This document shows positions 17,030-27,605 of a DNA stretch of 64,000 nucleotides, in pieces. Within the stretch, counting starts at the first letter, position 1, and the number at the start of each line of letters is the position of its first letter. The stretch covers positions 3,988,001-4,052,000 of the forward strand of contig JABFRN010000001.1 of the NCBI GenBank assembly GCA_013141175.1. Direction: 5' to 3'. A model generated the notes under the pieces. The model was given only the letters and a program-made list of their open reading frames with translations, ran no database searches and was not told the origin of the DNA. The translations under genes and the position numbers were made by a program. This stretch comes from Lysobacter sp. Its GTDB lineage: Bacteria; Pseudomonadota; Gammaproteobacteria; Xanthomonadales; Xanthomonadaceae.

Positions 17030-19861
17030 GTGGACAGTCTCCTGAAGCAATTTGCCCGGTCCTCCCAGCTCGGCGCCAATGCCGCCTACATCGAGGACCT
17101 GTACGAACAGTATCTGGTCGCCCCCGACAGCGTCGGGCCGAAGTGGAAAACCTATTTCGATGGCATCAAGGGTCGCGACGGCGCCGATGTGCCGCACTCC
17201 GCGGTTATCGCCGCGATCGCCGAAGCCGGTCGCCAGGCCGCACGCGGCGTGGTCGTGGCCGGCGGCGGCAATGCGGTCAGCGACAGCCGCGAGTTCGCGG
17301 TCAGCAAGCTGATCGTCGCCTACCGCTCGCGCGGCCATCTCGCCGCCGAGCTCGACCCGCTGGGCATGTGGGAAAAGAGCGAAGCCCCGGATCTGGAGAT
17401 CGGCTTCCACGGCCTGACCAACAACGATCTCGACACCACCTTCTCCAGCGGCGGTGCCGGCGGTCAGGCGCAGATGAAATTGCGCGATCTGGTCTCGCTG
17501 CTCAAGGCGACCTACACCGGCAGCATCGGCGCCGAATTCATGCACATCACCGACGTCGAACAGCGTCGCTGGATGTACGAGCGCCTCGAACGCGCGGGCG
17601 GCGATTTCAAGCGCAGCGACGACGACAAGCGCCGGATCCTCGAACGCCTCACCGCCGCCGAAGGCCTGGAACGCTACCTGCATACCAAATACGTTGGCCA
17701 GAAGCGCTTCTCGCTGGAAGGCGGCGATGCGCTCATTCCGCTGCTCGACGTGATGATCCGCCGCGCCGGCAACGATGGCGTGAAGGACGTGGTGCTGGGC
17801 ATGGCCCATCGCGGTCGTCTCAACGTGCTGGTCAACACGCTCGGCAAACCGCCGCGCAAGCTGTTCGACGAATTCGAGGGCAAGTTCGAGCACGACGAAC
17901 ACGCCCACGCCGGCGACGTGAAGTACCACATGGGCTTCAGCGCCGATATCGCCACGCCGGGCGGCCCCGTGCATCTCGCCCTCGCCTTCAACCCCTCGCA
18001 TCTGGAAATCGTCGACCCGGTGGTCGCCGGCAGCGTGCGTTCGCGCCAGGAGCGCCGTGGCGACAAGGCCCGCAAGCAGGTGGTGCCGATCATCATGCAC
18101 GGCGACGCCGCGTTCGCCGGCCAGGGCGTGGTGATGGAACTGCTGCAGATGTCGCAGGCCCGCGGCTTCGCGGTCGGCGGCACGCTGCACATCGTGATCA
18201 ACAACCAGGTCGGCTTCACCACCAGCGAACGCCAGGACGCGCGCTCGACCCTGTACTGCACCGATGTCGCCAAGATGGTCGGCGCGCCGGTGCTGCACGT
18301 GAACGGCGACGACCCGGAAGCGGTCGCGTTCTGCGCCGAGTTGGCCTTCGATTTCCGCCAGAAATTCGCCAAGGACGTGGTCATCGACCTGGTCTGCTAT
18401 CGCCGCCACGGCCACAACGAAGCCGACGAACCGGCGGCGACCCAGCCGCTGATGTACCAGAACATCCGCAAGCGCAAGACCACGCGCGAGCTGTATGCCG
18501 AGCGTCTCGCCGCCAAGGGCACGCTCACCGCCGACGACGCGAAAGCGCTGGTCGATGGCTACCGCGACAAGCTTGATGCCGGCGTGGTGACCACCGAGCT
18601 GGCGCCGGCGAATCCCGATGCCTACGCGATCGACTGGCGCCCGCTGCTGGAAGGCAAACTGTCCGACCCGGTCGACACCCGGGTGCCGCGCAAGAAACTC
18701 GACGCGCTGGCGACGATCATCAACGCGCTGCCGGAAGGCGCCAGCCTGCATGCGCGCGTCGCCAAGATCTACGAAGACCGCCGCAAGATGGCTGCTGGCG
18801 AGCTGGCGGGCGACTGGGGCTTCGCCGAAAACCTCGCCTACGCCACGCTGCTCGACGAAGGCTACAAACTGCGTCTGGTCGGCCAGGACTGCGGTCGCGG
18901 CACGTTCTTCCACCGCCACGCGATCCTGCACGACCAGAAAAACGACGTCGACCACATGCCGCTGCGGCAACTGGTCAAGAATCCGGAAGACGCCACCATC
19001 ATCGACTCGCTGCTCAGCGAGGAAGCGGTGATGGCGTTCGAGTACGGCTACGCCACCGCCGATCCCATGACCCTCGATATCTGGGAAGGCCAGTTCGGCG
19101 ATTTCGCCAACGGCGCGCAGGTGGTGATCGACCAGTTCCTGTCTTCGGGCGAAGCCAAGTGGGGCCGGATCTGCGGTCTCGCGCTGTTCCTGCCGCACGG
19201 CTACGAAGGCCAGGGCCCCGAGCACAGCTCGGCGCGCCTGGAACGCTTCCTGCAACTGTGTGCGCTGCAGAACATGATCGTCTGCACGCCGACCACGCCA
19301 GCGCAGGCGTACCACATGATCCGCCGGCAGATGCGCATGAAGACGCGCAAACCGCTGGTGGTGATGACCCCGAAATCGCTGCTGCGCCACAAGCTTGCGG
19401 TGTCGACGCTGGACGAACTGGCGAACGGCGAATTCCAGCATCTGATCCCGGATGCCAGCGCCGATCCGAAGTCGGTCAAGCGCGTCGTGGTCTGCGGTGG
19501 CAAGGTCTATTACGATCTGCTGGAAGACGCGCAGAAACGTGGGCAGACCGATGTGGCGATCGTGCGCATCGAACAACTGTATCCGTTCCCGCGCGCCGAA
19601 CTCACCGCCCAACTCAAGCACTACGCCAAGGCGACCCAGGTCGTATGGTGCCAGGAAGAGCCGCAGAACCAGGGCGCGTGGTACCAGATCCAGCATCACC
19701 TGCTCACCTGCCTGCAGGACAAGCAGCAGCTCAGCTACACCGGCCGCAGCCGCTCGCCCTCGCCCGCCGCCGGTCATTTCAACGACCACGTCGAAGAGCA
19801 GTTGCAGCTGATCGCGGACGCGCTGGTCAATCCGCTCAGCGGCGAGCACGCCGACGAATGA
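17030..19861 (+). CDS. sucA: 2-oxoglutarate dehydrogenase E1 component
   Basis: Thiamine-diphosphate-dependent decarboxylase of the 2-oxoglutarate dehydrogenase complex; it transfers the succinyl group to the lipoyl domain of SucB. It has 943 residues (E. coli 933). The GTG at 17030 is chosen because it opens on MDSLLKQFARSSQLGANAAYIEDLYEQYL, the conserved E1o N-terminal helix that binds E2/E3. Motifs seen: GMAHRGRLNVLVNTLGKP, AFNPSHLEIVDPV, the ThDP region GDAAFAGQGVVME ... INNQVGFTTS, and FLPHGYEGQGPEHSS. It heads the sucA-sucB-lpd operon. Confidence 0.96.
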   Translation: MDSLLKQFARSSQLGANAAYIEDLYEQYLVAPDSVGPKWKTYFDGIKGRDGADVPHSAVIAAIAEAGRQAARGVVVAGGGNAVSDSREFAVSKLIVAYRSRGHLAAELDPLGMWEKSEAPDLEIGFHGLTNNDLDTTFSSGGAGGQAQMKLRDLVSLLKATYTGSIGAEFMHITDVEQRRWMYERLERAGGDFKRSDDDKRRILERLTAAEGLERYLHTKYVGQKRFSLEGGDALIPLLDVMIRRAGNDGVKDVVLGMAHRGRLNVLVNTLGKPPRKLFDEFEGKFEHDEHAHAGDVKYHMGFSADIATPGGPVHLALAFNPSHLEIVDPVVAGSVRSRQERRGDKARKQVVPIIMHGDAAFAGQGVVMELLQMSQARGFAVGGTLHIVINNQVGFTTSERQDARSTLYCTDVAKMVGAPVLHVNGDDPEAVAFCAELAFDFRQKFAKDVVIDLVCYRRHGHNEADEPAATQPLMYQNIRKRKTTRELYAERLAAKGTLTADDAKALVDGYRDKLDAGVVTTELAPANPDAYAIDWRPLLEGKLSDPVDTRVPRKKLDALATIINALPEGASLHARVAKIYEDRRKMAAGELAGDWGFAENLAYATLLDEGYKLRLVGQDCGRGTFFHRHAILHDQKNDVDHMPLRQLVKNPEDATIIDSLLSEEAVMAFEYGYATADPMTLDIWEGQFGDFANGAQVVIDQFLSSGEAKWGRICGLALFLPHGYEGQGPEHSSARLERFLQLCALQNMIVCTPTTPAQAYHMIRRQMRMKTRKPLVVMTPKSLLRHKLAVSTLDELANGEFQHLIPDASADPKSVKRVVVCGGKVYYDLLEDAQKRGQTDVAIVRIEQLYPFPRAELTAQLKHYAKATQVVWCQEEPQNQGAWYQIQHHLLTCLQDKQQLSYTGRSRSPSPAAGHFNDHVEEQLQLIADALVNPLSGEHADE

Positions 19862-19933
19862 CGCTTGCCGCCGGCGCACGCATCGATGCGCCGGTGTCCA
19901 CCCATTGAAATCCACGCTGTCAGGACGCCAACC

Positions 19934-21127
19934 ATGGCCATCGAAATCAAGGTCCCCGTTCTTCCCGAATCCGTCTCCGACGCCGTCATCGCCACTTGGC
20001 ACAAGAAGGCCGGCGATGCGGTCAAACGCGACGAGAACATCGTCGACCTCGAAACCGACAAGGTCGTGCTGGAAGTCCCGTCGACCGTCGATGGCGTGAT
20101 CAAGGAACTGAAGTTCGTCGAAGGCGCGACCGTGCTCAGCCAGCAGGTCATCGCGATCATCGAGGAAGGCGCCGCCGCAGCGGCTCCTGCCGTGGGAGCG
20201 GCGGAAGCCGCGAAACCGGCCGCCTCGAATGCGCCTGTCGCGGCTCCCGCCGCTCCCACAGCGGCGCCTGCAACCGCCGCCGGACTGCCGCCGGGCGCGC
20301 GCTTCGCCGCAGCGACCAGCGGTGTGGATCCCGCCGATGTGGCCGGCACCGGCCGCCGCGGCGCGGTCACCAAGGAAGACATCGTCAACTACGCCAGCGG
20401 CAAGACCGCCGGCGTGGGCGGCGGCGCCCGCCCGGAAGAGCGCGTGCCGATGACGCGCATGCGCACCCGCATCGCCGAACGCCTGATGCAGTCGAAGAAC
20501 TCCATCGCCATGCTCACTTCGTTCAACGAAGTGAACCTCGCGAAAGTCATGCAGATGCGCAAGGAACTGGGCGAATCGTTCGAGAAGGCCAACGGCGTCA
20601 AGCTCGGCTTCATGAGCTTCTTCGCCAAGGCCGCCGCGAATGCGCTGCAGCGCCATCCCATCGTCAACGCCTCGGTCGACGGCAACGACGTGATCTATCA
20701 CGGCTACGCCGACATCAGCATCGCGGTCGCCACCGACAAGGGTCTGGTCACGCCGGTGCTGCGCAATGTCGAACGCATGGGCTTCGCCGAGATCGAAGGC
20801 GCCATCGCCGGTTACGCCAAGGCGGCGCGCGAAGGCGGCCTGAAGCTGGAAGACCTGCAGGGCGGCACCTTCACCATCACCAACGGCGGCACCTTCGGCT
20901 CGCTGATGTCCACGCCGATCGTCAACCCGCCGCAGTCGGCGATCCTCGGCATGCACGCCATCAAGGAGCGCGCGATCGTCGAGAACGGCGTCGTGGTCGC
21001 CGCGCCGATGATGTACATCGCGATCAGCTACGACCACCGCATCATCGACGGCAAGGACGCGGTGCTGTTCCTGGTCGACATCAAGAACCAGCTGGAAAAT
21101 CCGCACCGCATGCTGCTGGGCATGTGA
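19934..21127 (+). CDS. sucB: Dihydrolipoamide succinyltransferase (E2)
   Basis: Core of the 2-oxoglutarate dehydrogenase complex, passing the succinyl group from lipoamide to CoA. Residues 1-78 are the lipoyl domain with Lys43 in [11 protein letters not shown]. An Ala/Pro-rich linker (about 80-120) follows, then a short E1/E3-binding domain ([20 protein letters not shown]) and the catalytic domain with the His/Asp motif [16 protein letters not shown]. It has 397 residues. Bases 20190-20261, coding for residues 86-110 of the linker, are an inverted repeat matching the intergenic REP elements of this genome. The ATG at 19934 begins the lipoyl domain. Confidence 0.96.
   Translation: MAIEIKVPVLPESVSDAVIATWHKKAGDAVKRDENIVDLETDKVVLEVPSTVDGVIKELKFVEGATVLSQQVIAIIEEGAAAAAPAVGAAEAAKPAASNAPVAAPAAPTAAPATAAGLPPGARFAAATSGVDPADVAGTGRRGAVTKEDIVNYASGKTAGVGGGARPEERVPMTRMRTRIAERLMQSKNSIAMLTSFNEVNLAKVMQMRKELGESFEKANGVKLGFMSFFAKAAANALQRHPIVNASVDGNDVIYHGYADISIAVATDKGLVTPVLRNVERMGFAEIEGAIAGYAKAAREGGLKLEDLQGGTFTITNGGTFGSLMSTPIVNPPQSAILGMHAIKERAIVENGVVVAAPMMYIAISYDHRIIDGKDAVLFLVDIKNQLENPHRMLLGM
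20190..20261. repeat. REP-like inverted repeat inside the sucB coding sequence
   Basis: Two 24-base arms (20190-20213 and 20238-20261) are inverted copies matching at 22 of 24 positions, separated by 24 bases. The core GTGGGAGCGGCGGAAGCCGC is nearly the same as the intergenic repeat core GTAGGAGCGGCTTCAGCCGC at 47957 and the variant at 28816. The element is in frame and encodes Ala/Pro-rich linker residues. Confidence 0.8.
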
Positions 21128-22732
<1,605 letters not shown>

Positions 22733-22747
22733 CCGGCTGCCTTTCGA

Positions 22748-22773
22748 GAACGGCGCACTCCGGTGCGCCGTTC
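22748..22773 (+). terminator. Rho-independent terminator after lpd
   Basis: GAACGGCGCAC and GTGCGCCGTTC form a perfect 11-bp stem with a TCCG loop, followed by TGCTTTCT. It lies 15 bases after the lpd stop and before the LOG-family gene. Confidence 0.75.
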
Positions 22774-22802
22774 TGCTTTCTGGAATTTCCCTGGAATCCT
22801 CG

Positions 22803-23396
22803 ATGAAATCGATCTGCGTCTACTGCGGCTCCAATGCCGGCAACAAACCCGTGTATGCCCAACGCGCGCAAGCGCTGGGCGCACGCATCGCGTCCGAAGG
22901 CCTGCAACTGGTCTACGGCGGCGGCAACGTCGGGCTGATGGGCATCGTTGCCGATGCCGTGCTCGCCAATGGTGGCGAAGTGATCGGCGTGATCCCCGAA
23001 CAGCTCGTGCAGTGGGAAGTCGCGCACAAGGGCGTGACCCGGCTCGAAGTGGTCGCCAACATGCACGAGCGCAAGGCGCGGATGTTCGACCTCGCCGACG
23101 CCTTCGTCGCCCTGCCCGGTGGTTTCGGCACCCTCGACGAGATGTTCGAGATGCTGACCTGGCGCCAGCTCGGCCTCGGCAAGAAACCCTGCGCGTTTCT
23201 CGATGTCGATGGTTTCTACGCGCCGCTGATGGGCATGATCGACCGCATGGTCGAAGAACGCTTCCTGCACGCAGAACAGCGCCACGACCTGTGGCACGGC
23301 GAAGACATCGACACGCTGTTCGCGTGGATGCGCGACTACACGCCCGCGCAGGCGGACAAATGGCTGGACGAGAAGAAGCGACGGGAGTTGCGGTGA
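22803..23396 (+). CDS. LOG family protein (TIGR00730), probable nucleoside 5'-monophosphate phosphoribohydrolase
   Basis: A 197-residue Rossmann-fold protein with the N-terminal motif SICVYCGSNAGNKPVYAQ, the YGGGNVGLMG loop and the family signature LPGGFGTLDEMFEMLTW. LOG proteins hydrolyse cytokinin riboside monophosphates or AMP to the base plus ribose 5-phosphate. In bacteria without plant association the physiological substrate is usually unclear. The ATG at 22803 starts the domain immediately. It stands alone after the suc operon terminator. Confidence 0.88.
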   Translation: MKSICVYCGSNAGNKPVYAQRAQALGARIASEGLQLVYGGGNVGLMGIVADAVLANGGEVIGVIPEQLVQWEVAHKGVTRLEVVANMHERKARMFDLADAFVALPGGFGTLDEMFEMLTWRQLGLGKKPCAFLDVDGFYAPLMGMIDRMVEERFLHAEQRHDLWHGEDIDTLFAWMRDYTPAQADKWLDEKKRRELR

Positions 23397-23429
23397 CACT
23401 TCCACAGCACGAAGTGCGCAGCTCGTCTT

Positions 23430-24824
23430 TTATGTAGGCCCTAATGTCTCTGAGGTACCTACCTGACGGATGAACATCAACTCTCCTAACCTCAAACGGT
23501 CCTCACCAATGCTTTCCAGCGGCGACATGGATCTGTCGCCGAACGAAGTTGCGGGGCAATCTGCGCCGTCAAGAATACAGCTCTCGATCTTCAACTTCGC
23601 TTCGGCCGGTTTCTCGCGTTCCCCGCTGACATTGACAGAGAACAGGCCCGCCTCATCCAAAACTCTCTCTACTGTATTGCCGCGCTTCTTGCCCAGACAG
23701 TCCTTACGTTCACGAATGGCGGCTTCATAAGGCTGTGGGCCAGGCTGAAGAGCCTGTAATCGATGAACTGCGACAACGTGTTGGCTCCATGTGGCCGAAA
23801 TGACATCTTTCGCTTTATCAAACGATCCAAAAACAAGGGTGGTCTGTGTATTTCGATCTCTGATGCATCTGCTCGACACCCCATCGTCAACGATCTGTGG
23901 CAGATCTCCAGCCTGCACCCATTCACCATACAAATGAGTTACCCATTCATTAACGGGCTTATCTCCGGCGGGCACATTATCAAATGCAGGCGCCGCCATG
24001 CTCGTTTGCGGTTGTATGAACGGCAGTTCCTCCTGCGCTGGAGTCTCCACTTCACCTGTATTGGCCGGCACAAAAGCGTCGGGGGGCCAGACAAGAAGTG
24101 GATATTTTTCGACAGCAAGCCACCCCGAACCGACAAGCAGCACGATGAGCATGGAGATGGTGAATGCAAACTTGCGATTGACGCCACCACCCCCAGCAGA
24201 GATGACAGCTTGCACGGAACCGCTATGTAGGAAAGGGATCCAGCGCTGCTCGAAATTCCGGCGATAGAAGTAATCGCTGTGCTCATGTCGTTCGTGAATC
24301 AGCTCCACCACGCGACCATCGGCCAGATCGTCGAATCCACTCACCCCCGACGATCCCGCATCGGAGACAACCCATTCGACGAGTCTCGCCCATGAATCCC
24401 GCCCTCCGGCTTCGTTGAGCACCTTACTGGCCTGATTGCGCTGGGCCAGTACTTTGCTCCACGGATATGCGCGGCTGACGATCGATCCGCAAAGAATCAT
24501 TTTATCGAAGCGAATATCGTCATACTTCATCATCGCTTTGGTGACGATATAACTGCCGAAGCTGTGTGCGATCACCGAAGGTAGACGTTCGGCTGTGGCG
24601 AACTTGTCGCTATAGACCCTGCGGAACCATTCGACCTTGCGCGCCCGGCTCCAAGGCATCAGCAAAGAAACGGCGCTGAAGAAACCGAAACCCAGCGGGA
24701 CATGACGGTATTTGTGCTGAGTCAGTACATCAGTCAACTCCCGCTGCCAATCGCCGGTAGTGCGGATACCGTGGACCGTGAGCACCACAGGCCAATCGGA
24801 AGGTTTTTCGCCAATTCTGTCCAT
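23430..24824 (-). CDS. Alpha/beta hydrolase domain fused to a membrane segment and a C-terminal domain, unknown function
   Basis: A 464-residue protein with three parts. An N-terminal alpha/beta hydrolase-like domain shows VVLTVHGIRTTGDW and a nucleophile elbow IAHSFGSYIV (Ser88), with a candidate His in HERHEHSDYF. A single transmembrane helix (about 218-237, AFTISMLIVLLVGSGWLAV) follows, then a 220-residue C-terminal region with Cys residues and no known domain. The ATG at 24824 is chosen because AGGGGA lies just upstream; an ATG at 24869 has no ribosome site. The base composition is visibly less G+C-rich than its neighbours, suggesting acquisition. It lies opposite both flanking genes. Confidence 0.6.
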   Translation of the reverse strand: MDRIGEKPSDWPVVLTVHGIRTTGDWQRELTDVLTQHKYRHVPLGFGFFSAVSLLMPWSRARKVEWFRRVYSDKFATAERLPSVIAHSFGSYIVTKAMMKYDDIRFDKMILCGSIVSRAYPWSKVLAQRNQASKVLNEAGGRDSWARLVEWVVSDAGSSGVSGFDDLADGRVVELIHERHEHSDYFYRRNFEQRWIPFLHSGSVQAVISAGGGGVNRKFAFTISMLIVLLVGSGWLAVEKYPLLVWPPDAFVPANTGEVETPAQEELPFIQPQTSMAAPAFDNVPAGDKPVNEWVTHLYGEWVQAGDLPQIVDDGVSSRCIRDRNTQTTLVFGSFDKAKDVISATWSQHVVAVHRLQALQPGPQPYEAAIRERKDCLGKKRGNTVERVLDEAGLFSVNVSGEREKPAEAKLKIESCILDGADCPATSFGDRSMSPLESIGEDRLRLGELMFIRQVGTSETLGPT

Positions 24825-24937
24825 AGATTCCCCTGCTTCGCCGAACGCCCTGAACTCACCGCCATACATGGCGCCCTAATCAGGCGATAGTGCTCGCAGG
24901 CTGCTAAGATTTTCAAGTCATTCCAGGACCTATAGAC

Positions 24938-25933
24938 GTGAGCATCCCCACTCGTTTCCAAGCCTTCCGCATCCGCAACGACAGCACCGGCTACCGCAGT
25001 GGTATCGAGGACATGTCGATCGACGACCTCGCGCCCGGCGAGATCGTGATCAAGACCGCGTACTCGTCGGTCAACTACAAGGACGCGCTGGCCGGCACCG
25101 GCGAAGGCAAGATCCTGCGGTTCTTTCCGCTGGTCGGCGGCATCGATGTCGCCGGCCATGTGGTGTCGTCCACCGACCCGAAGTTCAAGGAAGGCGACGC
25201 GGTGCTGGTCACCGGCTCGGGGCTCAGCGAAGTCCGCGACGGGGGTTACAGCGAATACGCGCGGATCGAAGCGAAATGGGCCATCCCGCTGCCCGCTGGC
25301 CTGAGCCTGCGCGAAAGCATGATCATCGGCACTGCGGGCTTCACCGCCGCGCTCGCGCTGCTGCGGATGCAGGACAACCGGCAGACGCCGGCCCAGGGGC
25401 CGCTGGCGGTGACCGGCGCCACCGGGGGCGTGGGCTCGCTGGCGGTGGCTATCTACAGCCGCGCCGGCTACGAAGTGCATGCGATCAGCGGCAAGCCCGA
25501 ACACGCCGATTACCTGAAAGGCATCGGCGCCAGCCAGGTGCTGGGTCGCGAGGTGCTGGGCGAGGCCAAATCTCTGGAAGCCGCGCGCTTCGGCGGTGGT
25601 CTGGACAATGTCGGCGGGCCGATGCTGGCCAGCCTGCTCGCCCGCACTCGCCCTTACGGCAATGTCGCCAGCGCCGGCCTGGCCGCATCGGGCGACCTCC
25701 CGACCACGGTCATGCCCTTCATCATCCGCGGGGTGTCGCTGATCGGGGTCGCCTCGGCCGGAACCGCCCGCGATCTGCGTGATGAAGTCTGGAAGCGGCT
25801 GGCTTCGGAATGGAAGCCGGCCCATCTCGAAACGATCTGCACCCGGGAGATCGGGCTGCAAGGGCTGTCGGACGTGTTCGCGGGGATGCTGGCCGGCGGT
25901 TCGTTCGGACGGACGCTGGTGCGCGTGGGATGA
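24938..25933 (+). CDS. YhdH/YhfP family quinone oxidoreductase (AcuI-like)
   Basis: A 331-residue zinc-independent MDR-family reductase. The N-terminal GroES-like part (APGEIVIKTAYSSVNYKDAL) and the Rossmann part with GATGGVGSLAVAIYSRAGYEV are complete, as is GGGLDNVGGPMLASLL. The E. coli relative AcuI/YhdH reduces acryloyl-CoA with NADPH, so a similar enoyl-CoA or quinone reductase role is likely. The start is GTG at 24938, which opens the conserved N-terminus. It has no operon partner. Confidence 0.9.
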   Translation: MSIPTRFQAFRIRNDSTGYRSGIEDMSIDDLAPGEIVIKTAYSSVNYKDALAGTGEGKILRFFPLVGGIDVAGHVVSSTDPKFKEGDAVLVTGSGLSEVRDGGYSEYARIEAKWAIPLPAGLSLRESMIIGTAGFTAALALLRMQDNRQTPAQGPLAVTGATGGVGSLAVAIYSRAGYEVHAISGKPEHADYLKGIGASQVLGREVLGEAKSLEAARFGGGLDNVGGPMLASLLARTRPYGNVASAGLAASGDLPTTVMPFIIRGVSLIGVASAGTARDLRDEVWKRLASEWKPAHLETICTREIGLQGLSDVFAGMLAGGSFGRTLVRVG

Positions 25934-26051
25934 GGCGTGGCCTGCACGGGCCGGCTTACGGGTTGTGCACCACATCAACAAATGACATCGCCCCGCTTCC
26001 GGGCCGGGGGCCGGACGACTACACTGGCCGAAGTCTTATCTGGGGGTCTCC

Positions 26052-26420
26052 ATGGCACGTATCCTGATCGTCGACGACTCGCCGTCGCAATTGATGGGCA
26101 TTCGTCGTATCGTCGAAAAACTGGGTCATGAAGCGCTGACCGCCGAAGACGGCGCTGCTGGCGTCGAAGTCGCCAAGCGCGAGATTCCCGATCTGATCCT
26201 GATGGACGTGGTCATGCCGAACCTCAACGGTTTCCAGGCAACGCGGACCATCTGCCGCGAACCGACCACCAAACACATCCCGATCATCCTGGTCACCACC
26301 AAGGACCAGGACACCGATCGCATGTGGGGCATGCGCCAGGGCGCCAAGGCCTATCTGACTAAACCTTTCAGCGAAACCGAGCTGTCGGACACCATCACCA
26401 AGTACGTCGTCGGGCTCTAA
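26052..26420 (+). CDS. pilH: PilH-like single-domain response regulator
   Basis: A 122-residue CheY-type receiver with the acidic pair Asp8-Asp9, the phosphorylation site Asp52 in LILMDVVMPN, Thr82/Thr83 and Lys104 in YLTKPF. The sequence ILIVDDSPSQLMGIRRIVEKLGHE and the ending ITKYVVGL match PilH of the type IV pilus Chp chemosensory system, which controls pilus retraction or twitching. No other pil/chp gene is present here. Its TAA stop is the left target-site copy of a 162-bp MITE-like element. Confidence 0.8.
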   Translation: MARILIVDDSPSQLMGIRRIVEKLGHEALTAEDGAAGVEVAKREIPDLILMDVVMPNLNGFQATRTICREPTTKHIPIILVTTKDQDTDRMWGMRQGAKAYLTKPFSETELSDTITKYVVGL

Positions 26421-26582
26421 GAGCCTGTTCAAAATCCCACCCCAAACATCGCTTTTGTTCGTCATTCCCGCGAAAGCGGGAATCCAGCGTCTTTAACACG
26501 TTGAAATACAACGACACTGGATTCCCGCTTTCGCGGGAATGACGAGCGAAATTTTCAACGCGCAAAGATTTTGAATAGGCTC
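26421..26582. mobile_element. MITE-like element between pilH and cbpA
   Basis: The ends GAGCCTGTTCAAAATC (26421-26436) and GATTTTGAATAGGCTC (26567-26582) are 16-base terminal inverted repeats with one mismatch, flanked on both sides by TAA (26418-26420 and 26583-26585). The 162-bp interior has no ORF and carries a perfect 28-29-28 palindromic repeat. Terminal repeats plus a TNA-type 3-bp duplication suggest mobilisation by an IS5-superfamily transposase, but no transposase is present. Confidence 0.7.
26460..26544. repeat. REPIN-like palindromic doublet within the MITE-like element
   Basis: Two perfect inverted 28-base arms (26460-26487 and 26517-26544) are separated by 29 bases. Each arm is itself a hairpin with core ATTCCCGCGAAAGCGGGAAT. 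A sister copy with the same 28-29-28 layout lies at 45733-45817. Confidence 0.85.
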
Positions 26583-27502
26583 TAAGCCCGACGCCAGTCG
26601 TCGCCGAAGACATCGCGCAGCCGCTGGTAGGCTTCGCGCTCTTCATCGGTATTGGCCTTCGGCGCCAGTACTTCCAGCTCAACGATCTGATCGCCGGCAG
26701 GCGCGCTTCCGGCACCCGGAAGCCCGCGTCCACGCAGGCGCAATTTGCGCCCGGCCTCGGAATCCGCAGGAATCTTCAGTTCCACCGGCCCACCGAGCGT
26801 GGGCACGCTGATCGATGCGCCCAGCGCCGCTTCCCACGGCGCCACCGACAGCACATGGATGACGTTGCGGCCGTCCACTTCGAACTGCGGATGCGCGGCG
26901 TACTCGATTTCCAGCAGCAGGTCGCCACCACCCGTGCCCTGTCCCGCGAGCCGGATCGCCTGTCCGGGCTTGATGCCCTTGGGAATGCGGACCTCCAGCG
27001 ACCTGCCGGCAACCGAAACCCGCACCGGTTCGGTGCGATAGAGGGATTCCAGCGGCACGGCGAACTTGGCGCGGGTGACGCCATCGCCGCGCGCGCGCGC
27101 GCCACCGCCGGGAGCACCGCCAGGCGCGCCCGAGAAACCACCGGCGCGACGGCGGCCGAACAGTTCCTGGAAGAAATCGCTGAAGCCGCCGTTGCCGCCG
27201 CCCGCGAAGATCTCCTCGAAATCGACGCCGCCGGGACCGCCACCGAAACCACCGGGCGGCGGCTGCACTTCATCGCCGGGCCGGTAACCGCGCGCGCGCA
27301 ATTGATCGTAGGCCGCACGTTTTTCCGGGTCGCGCAGCGCTTCGTAGGCTTCGTTGACGGCCTTGAATTTCTCTTCGGCGCCCGTTTCCTTGCTGACATC
27401 GGGATGGAATTTGCGCGCAAGCCGGCGATAGGCGGTCTTGATTTCCGCCTCGCCCGCACCGGGCTCGACCCCGAGCACGTCGTAGTAGTCCTTGAAGCGC
27501 AT
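26582..27502 (-). CDS. cbpA: DnaJ-class co-chaperone CbpA (curved DNA-binding protein)
   Basis: A 306-residue J-domain protein. Residues 1-70 form the J domain with the HPD tripeptide (33-35) in RKFHPDVSKETG. A Gly/Phe-rich linker (about 80-130, GGGPGG, GGAPGGGARAR) and two DnaJ C-terminal beta-barrel domains (VRIPKGIKPGQAIRLAGQG; LKIPADSEAGRKLRLRGRGLPG) follow; there is no zinc finger. CbpA is a DnaJ analogue working with DnaK and binding DNA. The TAG stop is completed by the first base of the adjacent MITE-like element. It follows hsp20 on the same strand. Confidence 0.92.
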   Translation of the reverse strand: MRFKDYYDVLGVEPGAGEAEIKTAYRRLARKFHPDVSKETGAEEKFKAVNEAYEALRDPEKRAAYDQLRARGYRPGDEVQPPPGGFGGGPGGVDFEEIFAGGGNGGFSDFFQELFGRRRAGGFSGAPGGAPGGGARARGDGVTRAKFAVPLESLYRTEPVRVSVAGRSLEVRIPKGIKPGQAIRLAGQGTGGGDLLLEIEYAAHPQFEVDGRNVIHVLSVAPWEAALGASISVPTLGGPVELKIPADSEAGRKLRLRGRGLPGAGSAPAGDQIVELEVLAPKANTDEEREAYQRLRDVFGDDWRRA

Positions 27503-27554
27503 GCTGCGAATCCGCGATTGTCGTGACGATGCGATCCACTATACCGATGCCACA

Positions 27555-27597
27555 CCGGCCCACGCACGGTCCGCGACGCGGATCGTGCGTGGGCCGG
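27555..27597 (-). terminator. Long stem-loop between hsp20 and cbpA
   Basis: A 20-base stem (27555-27574 with 27578-27597, one G-T-type mismatch) closes a 3-base loop. The core is CCGGCCCACGCACGGTCCGC. It sits eight bases after the hsp20 stop and may limit read-through into cbpA or stabilise the hsp20 mRNA. Confidence 0.6.
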
Positions 27598-27605
27598 CCA
27601 CCTTC

